In this document: piece by piece, positions 17,503 through 27,200 of the stretch
Numbering within the stretch: the stretch's first letter is position 1
Layout of the letters: each line of letters opens with the position of its first letter
From: JAVBLV01 sp031553195
GTDB lineage: Bacteria > Bacteroidota > Bacteroidia > Bacteroidales > P3
NCBI GenBank assembly: GCA_031553195.1
Contig: JAVBLV010000006.1
Coordinates: 1 to 64,000 of the forward strand
Direction: 5' to 3'
DNA length: 64,000 bases
Made by a program: the position numbers and the translations under genes
Notes under the pieces: generated by a model
Database searches by the model: none
Seen by the model: only the letters and a program-made list of their open reading frames with translations
What the model was told of the DNA's origin: nothing

Positions 17503-18720
17503 ATGTATCATTACTATCAACTTTCAAACGGTATTCGTATTGTTCATAAACAAACTTCGTCTCCTGTCTCTCATTGCGGTTTGTTTATCGATGTAGGCTC
17601 AAGGGACGAGTCTTTGAAAGAAAACGGTATGGCTCACTTTATAGAGCATTGTATTTTTAAAGGAACTAAAAAACGTAAATCGTTTCATATACTAAACAGA
17701 ATTGATGGAATAGGAGGAGATTTAAACGCTTATACAACCAAAGAAGAAACTTGTATTTATGCTTCGTTTCTATCTAATAGTTATGAAAGAACGTTGGAGC
17801 TTTTTTCCGATATTTTATTCCATTCAACATTCCCTGAAAAGGAAATTAACAAAGAAAAGGATGTCATTATCGACGAAATTCATTCTTACGAAGATTCCCC
17901 TTCAGAGTTAATTTTCGACGAGTTTGAAGAAATGGTTTTTGCCAATCATCCATTAGGAAAAAAAATATTGGGAGAACCTAAACTGTTAAAGTCCTTCAAT
18001 TCAAATACGATCATAAATTTCATAGCAAAAAATTATTGCGCCAGTTCAATGGTTATCTCTTCCGTAGGAAATATCGACTTTAAGAAGATGGCGCTATTAT
18101 GCAAAAAGTATTTCGAAAACGATAGCCTTTGTAAAAATAAATCCGAACGCGTTCCCTTTGAAGGATATACCCCTGTAAAAAAAGAAGTAAAAAGAAAAAC
18201 TTATCAGGCCCATTGTTTGATAGGAAATTTGGCCTATAGTTTTAACGATTCCAAAAGATTGCCATTGATCCTGCTGAATAATTTGTTGGGAGGTCCGGCC
18301 ATGAATTCGCGGCTTAACATGAGCATAAGAGAAAAGTATGGATACACCTATAACTTAGAGTCGGCCTATACTCCTTATTCCGATACGGGTTTATTTTGCA
18401 TATATGCCGGCATGGACTTCTCATATAAAGAAAAAACCATAGATTTAATTTTACAGGAATTGAAAATTTTGAGAGAAAACCGGCTTTCGGACACCCAATT
18501 AAAAAAAGCGAAAATTCAACTGATCGGTCAAATTGCCATTAACAACGAATCGACGCTAAACGAAATGCTGGGCATAGGAAAAAGCTATCTGGTTTACGAC
18601 AAAGTAGAATCTTTCAAAGAAATTACGCAGGAAATTCTGAGTGTTTCTGCCGAGGAAATTTTGCAAATCAGCAATGAAATTTGCATACCCGATCAATTGA
18701 GTATGCTGGTTTATTCATAG
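17503..18720 (+). CDS. M16-family zinc peptidase
   Basis: A 405-residue single-unit M16 protease (processing-peptidase class). The inverted zinc motif HFIEH lies near residue 45 (MAHFIEHCIFKGTKKR), and the third ligand is likely in the following TTKEETCIYASF segment. The C-terminal half is the usual non-catalytic partner lobe (GGPAMNSRLNMSIREKYGYT). No signal peptide is present, so it is probably cytoplasmic, degrading or trimming peptides. It is 41 bases after tsaB and likely co-transcribed. Confidence 0.92.
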   Translation: MYHYYQLSNGIRIVHKQTSSPVSHCGLFIDVGSRDESLKENGMAHFIEHCIFKGTKKRKSFHILNRIDGIGGDLNAYTTKEETCIYASFLSNSYERTLELFSDILFHSTFPEKEINKEKDVIIDEIHSYEDSPSELIFDEFEEMVFANHPLGKKILGEPKLLKSFNSNTIINFIAKNYCASSMVISSVGNIDFKKMALLCKKYFENDSLCKNKSERVPFEGYTPVKKEVKRKTYQAHCLIGNLAYSFNDSKRLPLILLNNLLGGPAMNSRLNMSIREKYGYTYNLESAYTPYSDTGLFCIYAGMDFSYKEKTIDLILQELKILRENRLSDTQLKKAKIQLIGQIAINNESTLNEMLGIGKSYLVYDKVESFKEITQEILSVSAEEILQISNEICIPDQLSMLVYS

Positions 18721-18762
18721 CAGAACAGGTAATCTTTTGAATATTCTGATTGAATAAAACAG

Positions 18763-20868
18763 TTAATTCAAATCTCTTACGAAAGCTTTTTCCGAATTGA
18801 TAGATATATATAGAATCTTTAAATCATTACATTCCCGAATCCATTTTTCTATATTGGTATTTGAATTAGACGAAGCAATAATCAATGTATCGAATCGAAA
18901 ACGGTTTGTAAGTTCCCGGATATTTATCCGCGGATTTTCATATAAAATCATATAATTGACTTTAAGGATATACCGGCTTTTATATCGATCTGATTCTTTA
19001 TTTATTAATACAATCTTATCCTGTCCGAATTGAATGAAGTTTTGATTTTTAAAAAATAATCCCGATTTTATTCCTGAACTATCCGAAAGGCTTAAACGTT
19101 TGATTTGTTTTATTCTATTTAAGGCTTGGTTATTCCCGATATGGAATTTCTGGAGGTTTTTATCCGCGATAAAATTCTCGGTACCTAAAAGAAATGCCTT
19201 TCTTCCCTCCGTAAATTCTATCACCGTATGCTTTTTCCCTAAGTCGTAAACAATCCACTTTTTTTGTTTTTTATGCACGCAAATCGTCCCGATCTCATAT
19301 CCCAGAAACAAAATAATACAAGACAGGCCAATAACTAATACCTGCGTCTTCCTTTTTATAAAAGCCCAACTCAGAAAAAAAACAATGCCAACCAACAATA
19401 CTGCATGGATAAAGGTAAAACCAATATCTGTTATTGACGAATAAGGCAAGGACTCTATAATATGCGTACAGCCATTCATTCCTTTTATTTCGAGCGAAAG
19501 TAATAATGACGCCCAATCGCCCAAGAATGGAACCCATGAAAATAAAGCCACAAAAAGAGCGGTTCCCAACAATATTCCCGAAAAAGGCACAATAATTACA
19601 TTTGCCAGCAGGAAATAGGTTGGAAACTGATGAAAATAATAAAGCGTAAACGGCGAAGTCGTTAATTGCGCCGCAATAGAAACGCACATTAATTCAAAAA
19701 TATAATTGAGTATCTTATATCGGGAACGATAAAATCGAACCAGCACAGGTTGAATGGCCACTATTCCCAATAATCCCGCATAAGACAGTTGAAACCCGAC
19801 ATTTGTAATTACAGACGGATCGATAAGAAGTAAAAACAAAGCCGAAGCGGATAAGTTATTATAAATATTGGTCTTATGTTTTATTATTTGTCCGGCAATA
19901 ATAAACGAAAACATAATCGACGCGCGCAAAACAGGAGGAGCCATTCCGGTAATCAATGCAAAAAACCATACGATAATGAATTGCAAAATCGATTTTACTA
20001 CTTTTTGTTTAGCCGTTTTCAAAAATGAGAGAAGATAACCAACCAATAAACAAAGCGCTCCGACATGTAATCCCGAAACCGATAAAATATGCGTAATCCC
20101 CGCGCTGGAATAAGATTGCAAGGTTTCGGCGTCAATATCTTTGTCCCAACCCAACAAAATTGCCGAAGCAATAGCCGCTTCTTTTTCCAAAAGATTTTTA
20201 TTTTTAAAAGAACGCATCAGAATTTCTCTTAAACCGGAAGCAACAGAAAAGAGATTATTAGCCTTTCCCTTTTCAAGGCAATTCCATTCGTTTGAACGGA
20301 TATATCCTTGGTAAAGAATGTGCTTGCTTTTCAAATAACGTTTATAATCGAATTCATGAGGATTTTGAGGAGGCTTTATTTCTTGTATGGAGGTCAATAA
20401 AAGAAGCCGGTCGTTATATTTTATGTTTATTGAAAGAGAATCTTTCTGAAAATAAAGGATTACCTTGCCCGATACCTTGTGCCAACCGTCAATATTTTTC
20501 ATTTTTTGCATGAGGGCAACTACTTTAATGGAATTCTTGCCTTCGACGGGTATTTCATCAATGAGAAGCTCGCATAAATTAACGTCTTCAAGATAATCAG
20601 AAATCAAGTCTTTGTCCGATAACGCGTTTTTGTATATTGAATAATTGTATCCGGACAAACTGAATAAACAAAATAAAAGAAGAGAATATGATACTGAATT
20701 ATTCCAAAAAATCCGTATTTTTGTTGGGTAGAAAGTGCTAAAACTTATTAGTCCCAGTAAAAATATAGAGATGCATATACTTGCCCGGCTTTCGAAGAAA
20801 GGGAAATAAATTCCGAAAAAAATTCCAAAGGCAAAGGGAATGGTTATTTTTACCAAAGGAGATGACAT
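18763..20868 (-). CDS. comEC: ComEC/Rec2-type DNA-uptake channel
   Basis: A 701-residue inner-membrane protein that would carry single-stranded DNA into the cytoplasm during transformation. Residues 1-60 hold two or three helices. An OB-like periplasmic domain follows, and a competence core at about 215-510 has the signature HILSVSGLHVGALCLLVGYL. The last 190 residues are in the position of a metallo-beta-lactamase domain, but I see no HxHxDH, so any nuclease activity is doubtful. It is transcribed divergently from the arginase-like gene. No other competence gene is in the window. Confidence 0.9.
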   Translation of the reverse strand: MSSPLVKITIPFAFGIFFGIYFPFFESRASICISIFLLGLISFSTFYPTKIRIFWNNSVSYSLLLFCLFSLSGYNYSIYKNALSDKDLISDYLEDVNLCELLIDEIPVEGKNSIKVVALMQKMKNIDGWHKVSGKVILYFQKDSLSINIKYNDRLLLLTSIQEIKPPQNPHEFDYKRYLKSKHILYQGYIRSNEWNCLEKGKANNLFSVASGLREILMRSFKNKNLLEKEAAIASAILLGWDKDIDAETLQSYSSAGITHILSVSGLHVGALCLLVGYLLSFLKTAKQKVVKSILQFIIVWFFALITGMAPPVLRASIMFSFIIAGQIIKHKTNIYNNLSASALFLLLIDPSVITNVGFQLSYAGLLGIVAIQPVLVRFYRSRYKILNYIFELMCVSIAAQLTTSPFTLYYFHQFPTYFLLANVIIVPFSGILLGTALFVALFSWVPFLGDWASLLLSLEIKGMNGCTHIIESLPYSSITDIGFTFIHAVLLVGIVFFLSWAFIKRKTQVLVIGLSCIILFLGYEIGTICVHKKQKKWIVYDLGKKHTVIEFTEGRKAFLLGTENFIADKNLQKFHIGNNQALNRIKQIKRLSLSDSSGIKSGLFFKNQNFIQFGQDKIVLINKESDRYKSRYILKVNYMILYENPRINIRELTNRFRFDTLIIASSNSNTNIEKWIRECNDLKILYISINSEKAFVRDLN

Positions 20869-20888
20869 AAGCGTACAAGTTAATCATG

Positions 20889-20905
20889 CAAAATTAATAA
20901 ATTTG
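20889..20905. promoter_or_regulatory. Back-to-back -7 boxes for comEC and the arginase-like gene
   Basis: On the minus strand 20896-20889 reads TAATTTTG; on the plus strand 20898-20905 reads TAAATTTG. Both fit TAnnTTTG and are one base apart, so polymerase binding for the two genes should be mutually exclusive. Good -33 elements are not seen for either. Leaders would be about 15 and 45 bases. Confidence 0.4.
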
Positions 20906-20954
20906 CACAAATTAAGTAAATTTTCGTTATTTGTTTAACTTTTTATCGGCAAAT

Positions 20955-22133
20955 ATGCTTCTTGAAAATTATTTTGACCCTATTAATATTGAAGATCTTT
21001 GTTTATACCATGCAGGAATCGTGCAGCGTTTCGGACAGAAAATCCTTTTTTATCATGAAAAAGGCAATTTCCCCGATTTGGAGAATGTGGATATCGCCAT
21101 TGTAGGATTCGGAGAAGATCGTAATGCGCTAAATAATGCAGGTTGCGGAAATGCGCCCGGCGAAATCCGGAAAAAATTATACTCCCTCTTCCCTGCGCAT
21201 CCTCAAATGCGGTTGGCAGATTTAGGAAACTTATCTACCGGAGAGTCGTTGGCTGATTCATATTATGCAATGGAAGAAATTCTTGCGTTTTTGTTGAAAC
21301 AACATATTGTGCCGATTATTTTAGGCGGCAGCCAGGATATCACCTTCTCCACCTATAAAGCTTATGAAAAAATAGGACAAATCATAAATATGTTCGCAGT
21401 AGATTCCCGGTTTGATATCGGAGAATCGGAAAACGAATTTCATTCCCAAGCTTACCTTCATAAGATTGTCGTCTCCAATCCGAATTTTCTTTTTGATTAT
21501 GTAAATATCGGATACCAAACTTATTTGGTCGATCCGGATTCGATAGACTTAATGCAAAAACTCCATTTTGACGCTTATCGTTTAGGACTTATCAGAGAAA
21601 AGATGAACGATATAGAGCCTCTGGTGAGAAATGCCGACACCGTAAGCATCGACATTTCGGCGGTTAGGCAGGGCGACGCTCCCGGCAATGGAAATCCTTC
21701 GCCCCATGGATTTTATGGCGAAGAACTTTGTAAAATTACGCGCTTTGCCGGTTTAAGCGATAAATTAACGTCGATTGGATTTTATGAGATGAATCCGAAG
21801 TATGATAATAACGGACAAACAGCCCATTTAATCGCTCAGGCCATCTGGTATTTTGTCGAAGGTTTTTATAACCGCAAACATGATTACCCGCATAAAGAAA
21901 AACGGAATTATAAAAGATATACCGTCTCTATAAAAAACAATTCGATGGATATTGTTTTTTATAAAAGTAAAAAAAGCGACCGTTGGTGGATTGAGATTCC
22001 ATGTAAACAAGATTTAAAGCAAAAATACGAAAGGCATTATTTGGTTCCGTGTTCTTACGCCGATTATGAAAAAGCGTTGGAAGATGAAATTCCTGAACGT
22101 TGGTGGCGTTTCTTTAATAAAATGATGGTTTAA
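20955..22133 (+). CDS. Arginase/formimidoylglutamase-fold protein with altered metal site
   Basis: The core (about residues 40-310) has the order of the ureohydrolase family. Motif 1 is GGSQD where active enzymes have GGDHS. Motif 2 is DSRFD instead of DAHxD. Motif 3 is SIDISAV instead of SxDxD. Two His ligands and one Asp are therefore missing, and normal binuclear manganese catalysis is unlikely. The last 80 residues (RWWIEIPC, ERWWRFFNKMM) are a Trp-rich extension not usual in arginase. I chose the ATG at 20955 over a TTG at 20931. It could be a different hydrolase or a binding protein. Confidence 0.8.
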   Translation: MLLENYFDPINIEDLCLYHAGIVQRFGQKILFYHEKGNFPDLENVDIAIVGFGEDRNALNNAGCGNAPGEIRKKLYSLFPAHPQMRLADLGNLSTGESLADSYYAMEEILAFLLKQHIVPIILGGSQDITFSTYKAYEKIGQIINMFAVDSRFDIGESENEFHSQAYLHKIVVSNPNFLFDYVNIGYQTYLVDPDSIDLMQKLHFDAYRLGLIREKMNDIEPLVRNADTVSIDISAVRQGDAPGNGNPSPHGFYGEELCKITRFAGLSDKLTSIGFYEMNPKYDNNGQTAHLIAQAIWYFVEGFYNRKHDYPHKEKRNYKRYTVSIKNNSMDIVFYKSKKSDRWWIEIPCKQDLKQKYERHYLVPCSYADYEKALEDEIPERWWRFFNKMMV

Positions 22134-22564
22134 ATATTTTTGCTTCGTAAAAAAATTTAAAATCGCTATTTAATGATTCACAAATTACTAAAATTCAGAA
22201 TATTTTAAAAATAATATTTATAGAACGGATATTAATTTATTGGATGCAAAGATTAATGTTTGAAAATAAATTTTAATACGGCATTAAACCATTTACTCTG
22301 TAAGTTGTTTTAAGATTTATACGGGAGTTTTTTGAATATGCTGTATCAAATTTTCTCAAAATTCAAAAACTGTTTATAATACGTTATTATGTTTTTAGAT
22401 AAGCGCTTTTGTATTTTAACGAACAAAATCCGAAAAGCATTCCTGCGTGTCTTATAACGTATTGTATCAAAAGTCGCTATATGGAATGGTATTTTACAAT
22501 TTTCCGGAAATGTATCGTATTTCATATTTTAAAAAATATTGTTTTCTAATGAATTAAACTTTCA
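22134..22564. other. Long AT-rich gap upstream of the response regulator
   Basis: No gene is visible in 431 bases. ATAATACGTTAT (22377-22388) and ATAACGTATTGT (22454-22465) form an imperfect inverted pair about 65 bases apart. TGTATCAAA occurs at both 22340-22350 and 22463-22473. These could be operator sites for the downstream regulator, but nothing decides it. No GG-N10-GC element of the sigma-54 promoter type was noticed. Confidence 0.35.
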
Positions 22565-23722
22565 ATGAATAAACGAATCCTTATTGTTGACGACGAATCC
22601 AGTATTCGCATGTCCCTTAAAGATGTGCTGGAATATGAAGGTTATGAAACTGAAGAGGCTCCCGATGGGAAAGCGGGTCTGGAAAAATTAAAATCCTCCC
22701 ATTTCGATGCGGTTCTCTGCGATATAAGAATGCCAAAAATGGATGGGGTGGAACTTTTAAAGGCATCTTTTGAATTTAGCGACGCTCCGTTTATCATGAT
22801 TTCCGGACATGGAACTATTGATACGGCTGTGGACGCTATAAAGAAAGGAGCTTATGATTTTATCGAAAAACCGATTGAACTAAACCGATTGTTCATTACG
22901 CTTCGGAACGCTTTTGAGAAATCATATTTGGTAAAAGAGACTAAAGTTCTCAAGAAAAAAATAAGCAAAGAATACGAGATGATTGGAAAGTCTATTGTTT
23001 TTGAGGATATTAACAATCTCATTGACAAGGTGGCGCCCAGCGACGCTCGCGTTCTTATTACGGGAGCAAACGGAACCGGAAAGGAGATGGTTGCACGTAA
23101 AATACATGAACTCAGCGGACGATCTTCCGGCCCTTTTGTCGAGGTCAATTGCGCGGCAATTCCATCCGAACTAATTGAAAGCGAATTATTCGGACACGAA
23201 AAAGGTTCTTTTACATCTGCTATCAAGCAACATAAAGGAAATTTTGAACAAGCCAACGGCGGAACCTTATTTTTGGATGAAATAGGCGACATGAGCCTTT
23301 CAGCTCAAGCCAAGGTTCTAAGAGCGTTGCAAGAGAATAAATTTACCCGTATAGGGGGAGAGAAGGAGATTCCTTTCAACGTCCGGGTGGTAGCGGCAAC
23401 CAATAAAAATCTTAAAGAAGAAATCGGAAAAGGAACTTTTCGCGAAGATTTATATCATCGCCTCAGCGTAATTCTTATCCATGTTCCTTTGTTAAGGGAA
23501 AGAGCGGAAGACATCCCTTTGTTGGCAGACTATTTTCTTTCGGATATTTGCCAGAAACAGGGGAGAAAAGTTCTTACGCTGGAACCTGGGGCTATACAAC
23601 ATTTGCAATCGATGTCCTGGACGGGGAATGTCAGGGAATTAAAGAATATCATTGAACGTTTGGCTATCCTTTGCGACAAAACAATTACCAAAGAAGACGT
23701 AAAACGTTATGCGAACTGGTAA
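22565..23722 (+). CDS. Sigma-54-type response regulator lacking a DNA-binding domain
   Basis: An NtrC-like protein of 385 residues. The receiver (1-120) has the phospho-acceptor Asp53 in CDIRMPKMDG. A AAA+ domain follows (about 145-375), with Walker A GANGTGKEM, Walker B GGTLFLDEIGDM and the Arg-finger region. The sigma-54-contacting loop reads GSFTSA (214-219) instead of GAFTGA. The protein stops at VKRYANW, where relatives continue into a Fis-type helix-turn-helix. No histidine kinase is adjacent. It may act from solution on sigma-54, or may no longer activate transcription. Confidence 0.9.
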   Translation: MNKRILIVDDESSIRMSLKDVLEYEGYETEEAPDGKAGLEKLKSSHFDAVLCDIRMPKMDGVELLKASFEFSDAPFIMISGHGTIDTAVDAIKKGAYDFIEKPIELNRLFITLRNAFEKSYLVKETKVLKKKISKEYEMIGKSIVFEDINNLIDKVAPSDARVLITGANGTGKEMVARKIHELSGRSSGPFVEVNCAAIPSELIESELFGHEKGSFTSAIKQHKGNFEQANGGTLFLDEIGDMSLSAQAKVLRALQENKFTRIGGEKEIPFNVRVVAATNKNLKEEIGKGTFREDLYHRLSVILIHVPLLRERAEDIPLLADYFLSDICQKQGRKVLTLEPGAIQHLQSMSWTGNVRELKNIIERLAILCDKTITKEDVKRYANW

Positions 23723-23754
23723 TTCAACTATATCTACTATCTCTACAAAAAAAT

Positions 23755-23792
23755 TAGGCGCTTTTAAATAAAATATTGGACAAAAGCGCCTA
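23755..23792 (-). terminator. Hairpin downstream of the response regulator, minus polarity
   Basis: TAGGCGCTTTT (23755-23765) pairs with AAAAGCGCCTA (23782-23792). Seven As precede it, so the T-run appears only on the minus strand. It may act on antisense transcripts or simply stabilise the mRNA end. Confidence 0.45.
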
Positions 23793-23841
23793 TCGCTTTG
23801 GCATAATCTACCAACAGTAAATTTTTCTTCTCCTACTAAAA

Positions 23842-23872
23842 AAGATGAGCTATGTTATTTATAGCTCATCTT
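23842..23872 (+). terminator. Terminator of the response-regulator gene
   Basis: AAGATGAGCTAT (23842-23853) and ATAGCTCATCTT (23861-23872) form a perfect 12-base stem with a 7-base loop. The downstream run is only AT-rich, so efficiency is uncertain. Confidence 0.65.
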
Positions 23873-23886
23873 AATAAAATTGTAAA

Positions 23887-24045
23887 AGGTTGTTTAAATT
23901 TTTGTGGAAAAGATTTTGAGAGATAAAAATAGCGATTTTGCAGACGGGATTTTTCAAGAATAGTAGCACTATTTGGTAAAAATCCCGACAAAAAAGAGCA
24001 TTTTTAGACTCAAAATACTTCTTGAAAAAATTTTTAAACAACCTC
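23887..24045. mobile_element. Palindromic element, copy A
   Basis: A 159-bp near-palindrome between two plus-strand genes. It opens with AGGTTGTTTAAATTTTT and closes with TTTTTAAACAACCTC. The inner landmarks GATTTTGAGAGATAAAAATA and AAGAATAGTAGCACTATTTG are shared with the copies at 33295, 41541 and 48223. TAA lies on both outer flanks, suggesting a 3-base target duplication. Further sequence to 24195 shows no gene. Confidence 0.85.
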
Positions 24046-24195
24046 TAAGGTCAAGTTAAAAAATGTTTCAACATATGAATCAGCAATGGGGTAAAATAAT
24101 AGCCATTATGGTCCAAAAATAGACTTGTCGCTTAGCATGAGTATTGCGAAATACACCCGATGAAAATCCTATTTCTGATTTTACTCATAATTCTG

Positions 24196-24203
24196 TATCT
24201 TTG
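24196..24203 (+). promoter_or_regulatory. Candidate -7 box for the fused dehydrogenase
   Basis: TATCTTTG fits TAnnTTTG, 55 bases ahead of the ATG. The -33 region has no clear TTTG. Position and leader length are reasonable. Confidence 0.45.
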
Positions 24204-24258
24204 CGAGGCAATTTAATCATCTGTTGAATTATTCATTCTTTAAACTTATTTTATTTCT

Positions 24259-27200
24259 ATGTATAGAATAGAATCTCATCCTATATTAGCTATTCCTCAA
24301 GAGGATATGGTTACTTTCCTTTTTAACGGCGTTCCTGTAAAAGGACAACGGGGATTTACCATTGCCGCTGCTCTGCACCAGGCGGGTTTTCCTGTTCACA
24401 GTCATAGTATCGATAAACGGGAACGTAGTTTGGAATGCGGCATAGGAAAATGCGGCGCGTGCGAAATGCTGGTCGACGGAAAAGTCCGTAGGATTTGTAT
24501 TACGAAAGTCGATGAGATTAAAGAAGTAAAATTTATTCCACAGGATTATCTGCCGGAAGCTTTGCCTGTAGACGTAAAAAATCCTGTAAATATCCATAAA
24601 ACAACGGTGGTCATTATAGGCGCCGGGCCCGCCGGCTTGGCCGTTCGCGAAGAGTTGAACAGATATAATATTCCTAATATTGTCGTTGATAATAATGATC
24701 AAATCGGCGGACAGTTTTTAATGCAAACTCATCAATTTTTCTTTTTTGAGAAAGAAAAAAAATTCGGGGGAATGAGAGGTTTTGATATTGCCAAGACTTT
24801 AGCGGGAGAATCATTAGACGGTATTTTTCTGCAATCGGTGGTTTGGGATATTCTGGAAGGGAAACGCATAGCCGTTAAAAATCTCCAAACGGAGGAAATA
24901 TATTACATCGACGCCGATCATATAGTCATTGCCGGCGGAGCGGTTCCTTTCATGCCTGCATTTAAAAATGATGATGTTCCGGGGGTATATACGGCAGCCG
25001 TCGTTCAAAAAATGATGAATAACGAATTGACTTTATTGGGAAAAAATATATTAACCGTCGGCGCCGGAAATATCGGATATCTGACTTCTTATCAAGCTAT
25101 GCAAGCAGGCGCTACTATTAAAGCCATTCTGGAGGCGCAGCCCAACGAAGGCGGTTTTCCCGTACAAGCCAATCGCGTTCGCCGTCTGGGTATTCCCGTC
25201 CTGACTTCGCATGTGTTGCTGGAAGCCATTCCTAACAAAGATAAAACCGGAATTACAGGCGCCGTTATTGCCGAATGCAAAAATTTTGCGCCTATCCCCG
25301 ACACGGAAAAAGTGATCGAAGGTATTGATTTAATTAATGTTTGTACCGGATTGATTCCCGATAACCAATTATTTATAAAAGGAAATGAAATCTTCGGACG
25401 TAATTGCCACGGGGTGGGAGATTCGGTTCGCATCGGAGAAGGAACCAGCGCCGTTCTGAGAGGGAAACAATGCGCCTATGAAATCTTGCAGGCGTTGAAT
25501 AAACGTTTTCCCTACGACGATTATCTCCGCATTTCCAAAGAATATATCGATTCGCAACAACACCCGTTCAGGGTAATAGAAAAACCCTTTCATCCGAACA
25601 AAGAACGCATGTCGGCCAAGCCTTTTGTGCAGATCGATTGCTTGTACGGTTTTGCTTGCAACCCCTGCCAATTTGCCTGTAAATACGGCGCCATTACGAA
25701 GTCTTCGACAAGTACGGTTCCGCATATCGATTATGATAAATGTATCGGTTGTATGGAATGTGTATATCAATGTCCCGGATTGGCTATTTTCGGATATAAT
25801 ATAAGTAAAAATCAACTATTCTTACCCATTGAGTATCCCGCGCAGGAAGGCGCTGAAGTTTTTCTAATCAATAACAACGGTCAAAAATTAGGAACCGGAA
25901 TTATTGAGAAGATTCTGACAAAACCCAATAAAACCAATATTGCCAGGGTAAATGCAAAAGATATCGAAGGCGAAGCCTTGTTAGAAGCAAGGGGATTTAT
26001 TTTAAAAGAAAAATATCCGGAACCTTTGCCATTCAAAGAAAAGAATAAGGAACAAGAGGATAAGATTTACGTTTGTCATTGCGAAGATGTGGATGTACAA
26101 GAAGTCTTGTGCGCCATTGGAGACCGCAAATTTATTTCGGTAGATGAAATCAAACATATTACCCGTTTGGGAATGGGGCCTTGCAGAGGAAAACGCTGTA
26201 TTTCGCGCATCAAACAAATTATCCGCTCCTATGGCATAGAAGTGATGGGAGAAGCCACTCCCCGCGGACCGTTATCTAATCAGATTGAACTAGGCCAATT
26301 ATATCCGAAATCCGTTCATGAAAACCTTATTGTTAATGCTCCAATAAAGAAAGAAAAAACAAAAGTATTGATTGCAGGAGGAGGCATGGCAGGAAGCGCG
26401 CTGTTGCGGTATTTTGCCGAAGCCGGATATAATCCTGTGATGGTCAATTGCGACTATGGCAGTTCCTGGCGCAACATTGCCGGCGGACGTCCCGCATTCA
26501 GCAATCCCGATTTAGCTGATTTGGCATTACATAATTTGGAAATATTCAAAGAATTACACGCCCAAACCAACATCGATTATCATCCGACTCAATATGTAAA
26601 CTTTGCCCACGACGAAGCTACCTACAAGGAATTAGATGCTTCCAGGGCATGGTCGGACGCTTACATGGTCGACAAAAAAGATTTCAGAAAAGAAATTTCG
26701 GAACATTTCAATCCGAACCTCAATACCTATTCTGCAGCTTTAATCACTAACAATTGCTGGCAAGCCTCCCCCGGAAAAACAATAGATGCGCTACGGAATA
26801 TCGGAATTAAGAACGGAGGAACCGTACTCGAAAGTACTCAAGTAATCGATGTGGAAAAAGCAGGCGCCCAATATCGCGTAATGCTTTGTAATTCAAATAG
26901 AGAATACATAGAATACGAAGCCGAAATATTTGTTAACGCTTTGGGGGCTTCGGCAGAAAAATTTGCTCAAAAAGTAGGATTAGAAACCCAGTTATTTCCC
27001 GTCAGACATCAAGCCTTTATTACGCGTCGTTTGCCCCTTTTAGGCAAAAACGGAAATCCGATCAACATGCTGATAGATAGACAAAAAAGCAAAGGATTCA
27101 GTGCTGTTTACGGGCAACAATTGGCGCATACGGGGCAAATTATTGGTTGCGCATCTCCTTTAATTGATGCGTTAGAAACCGATAAAAATCTAAAAATCAA

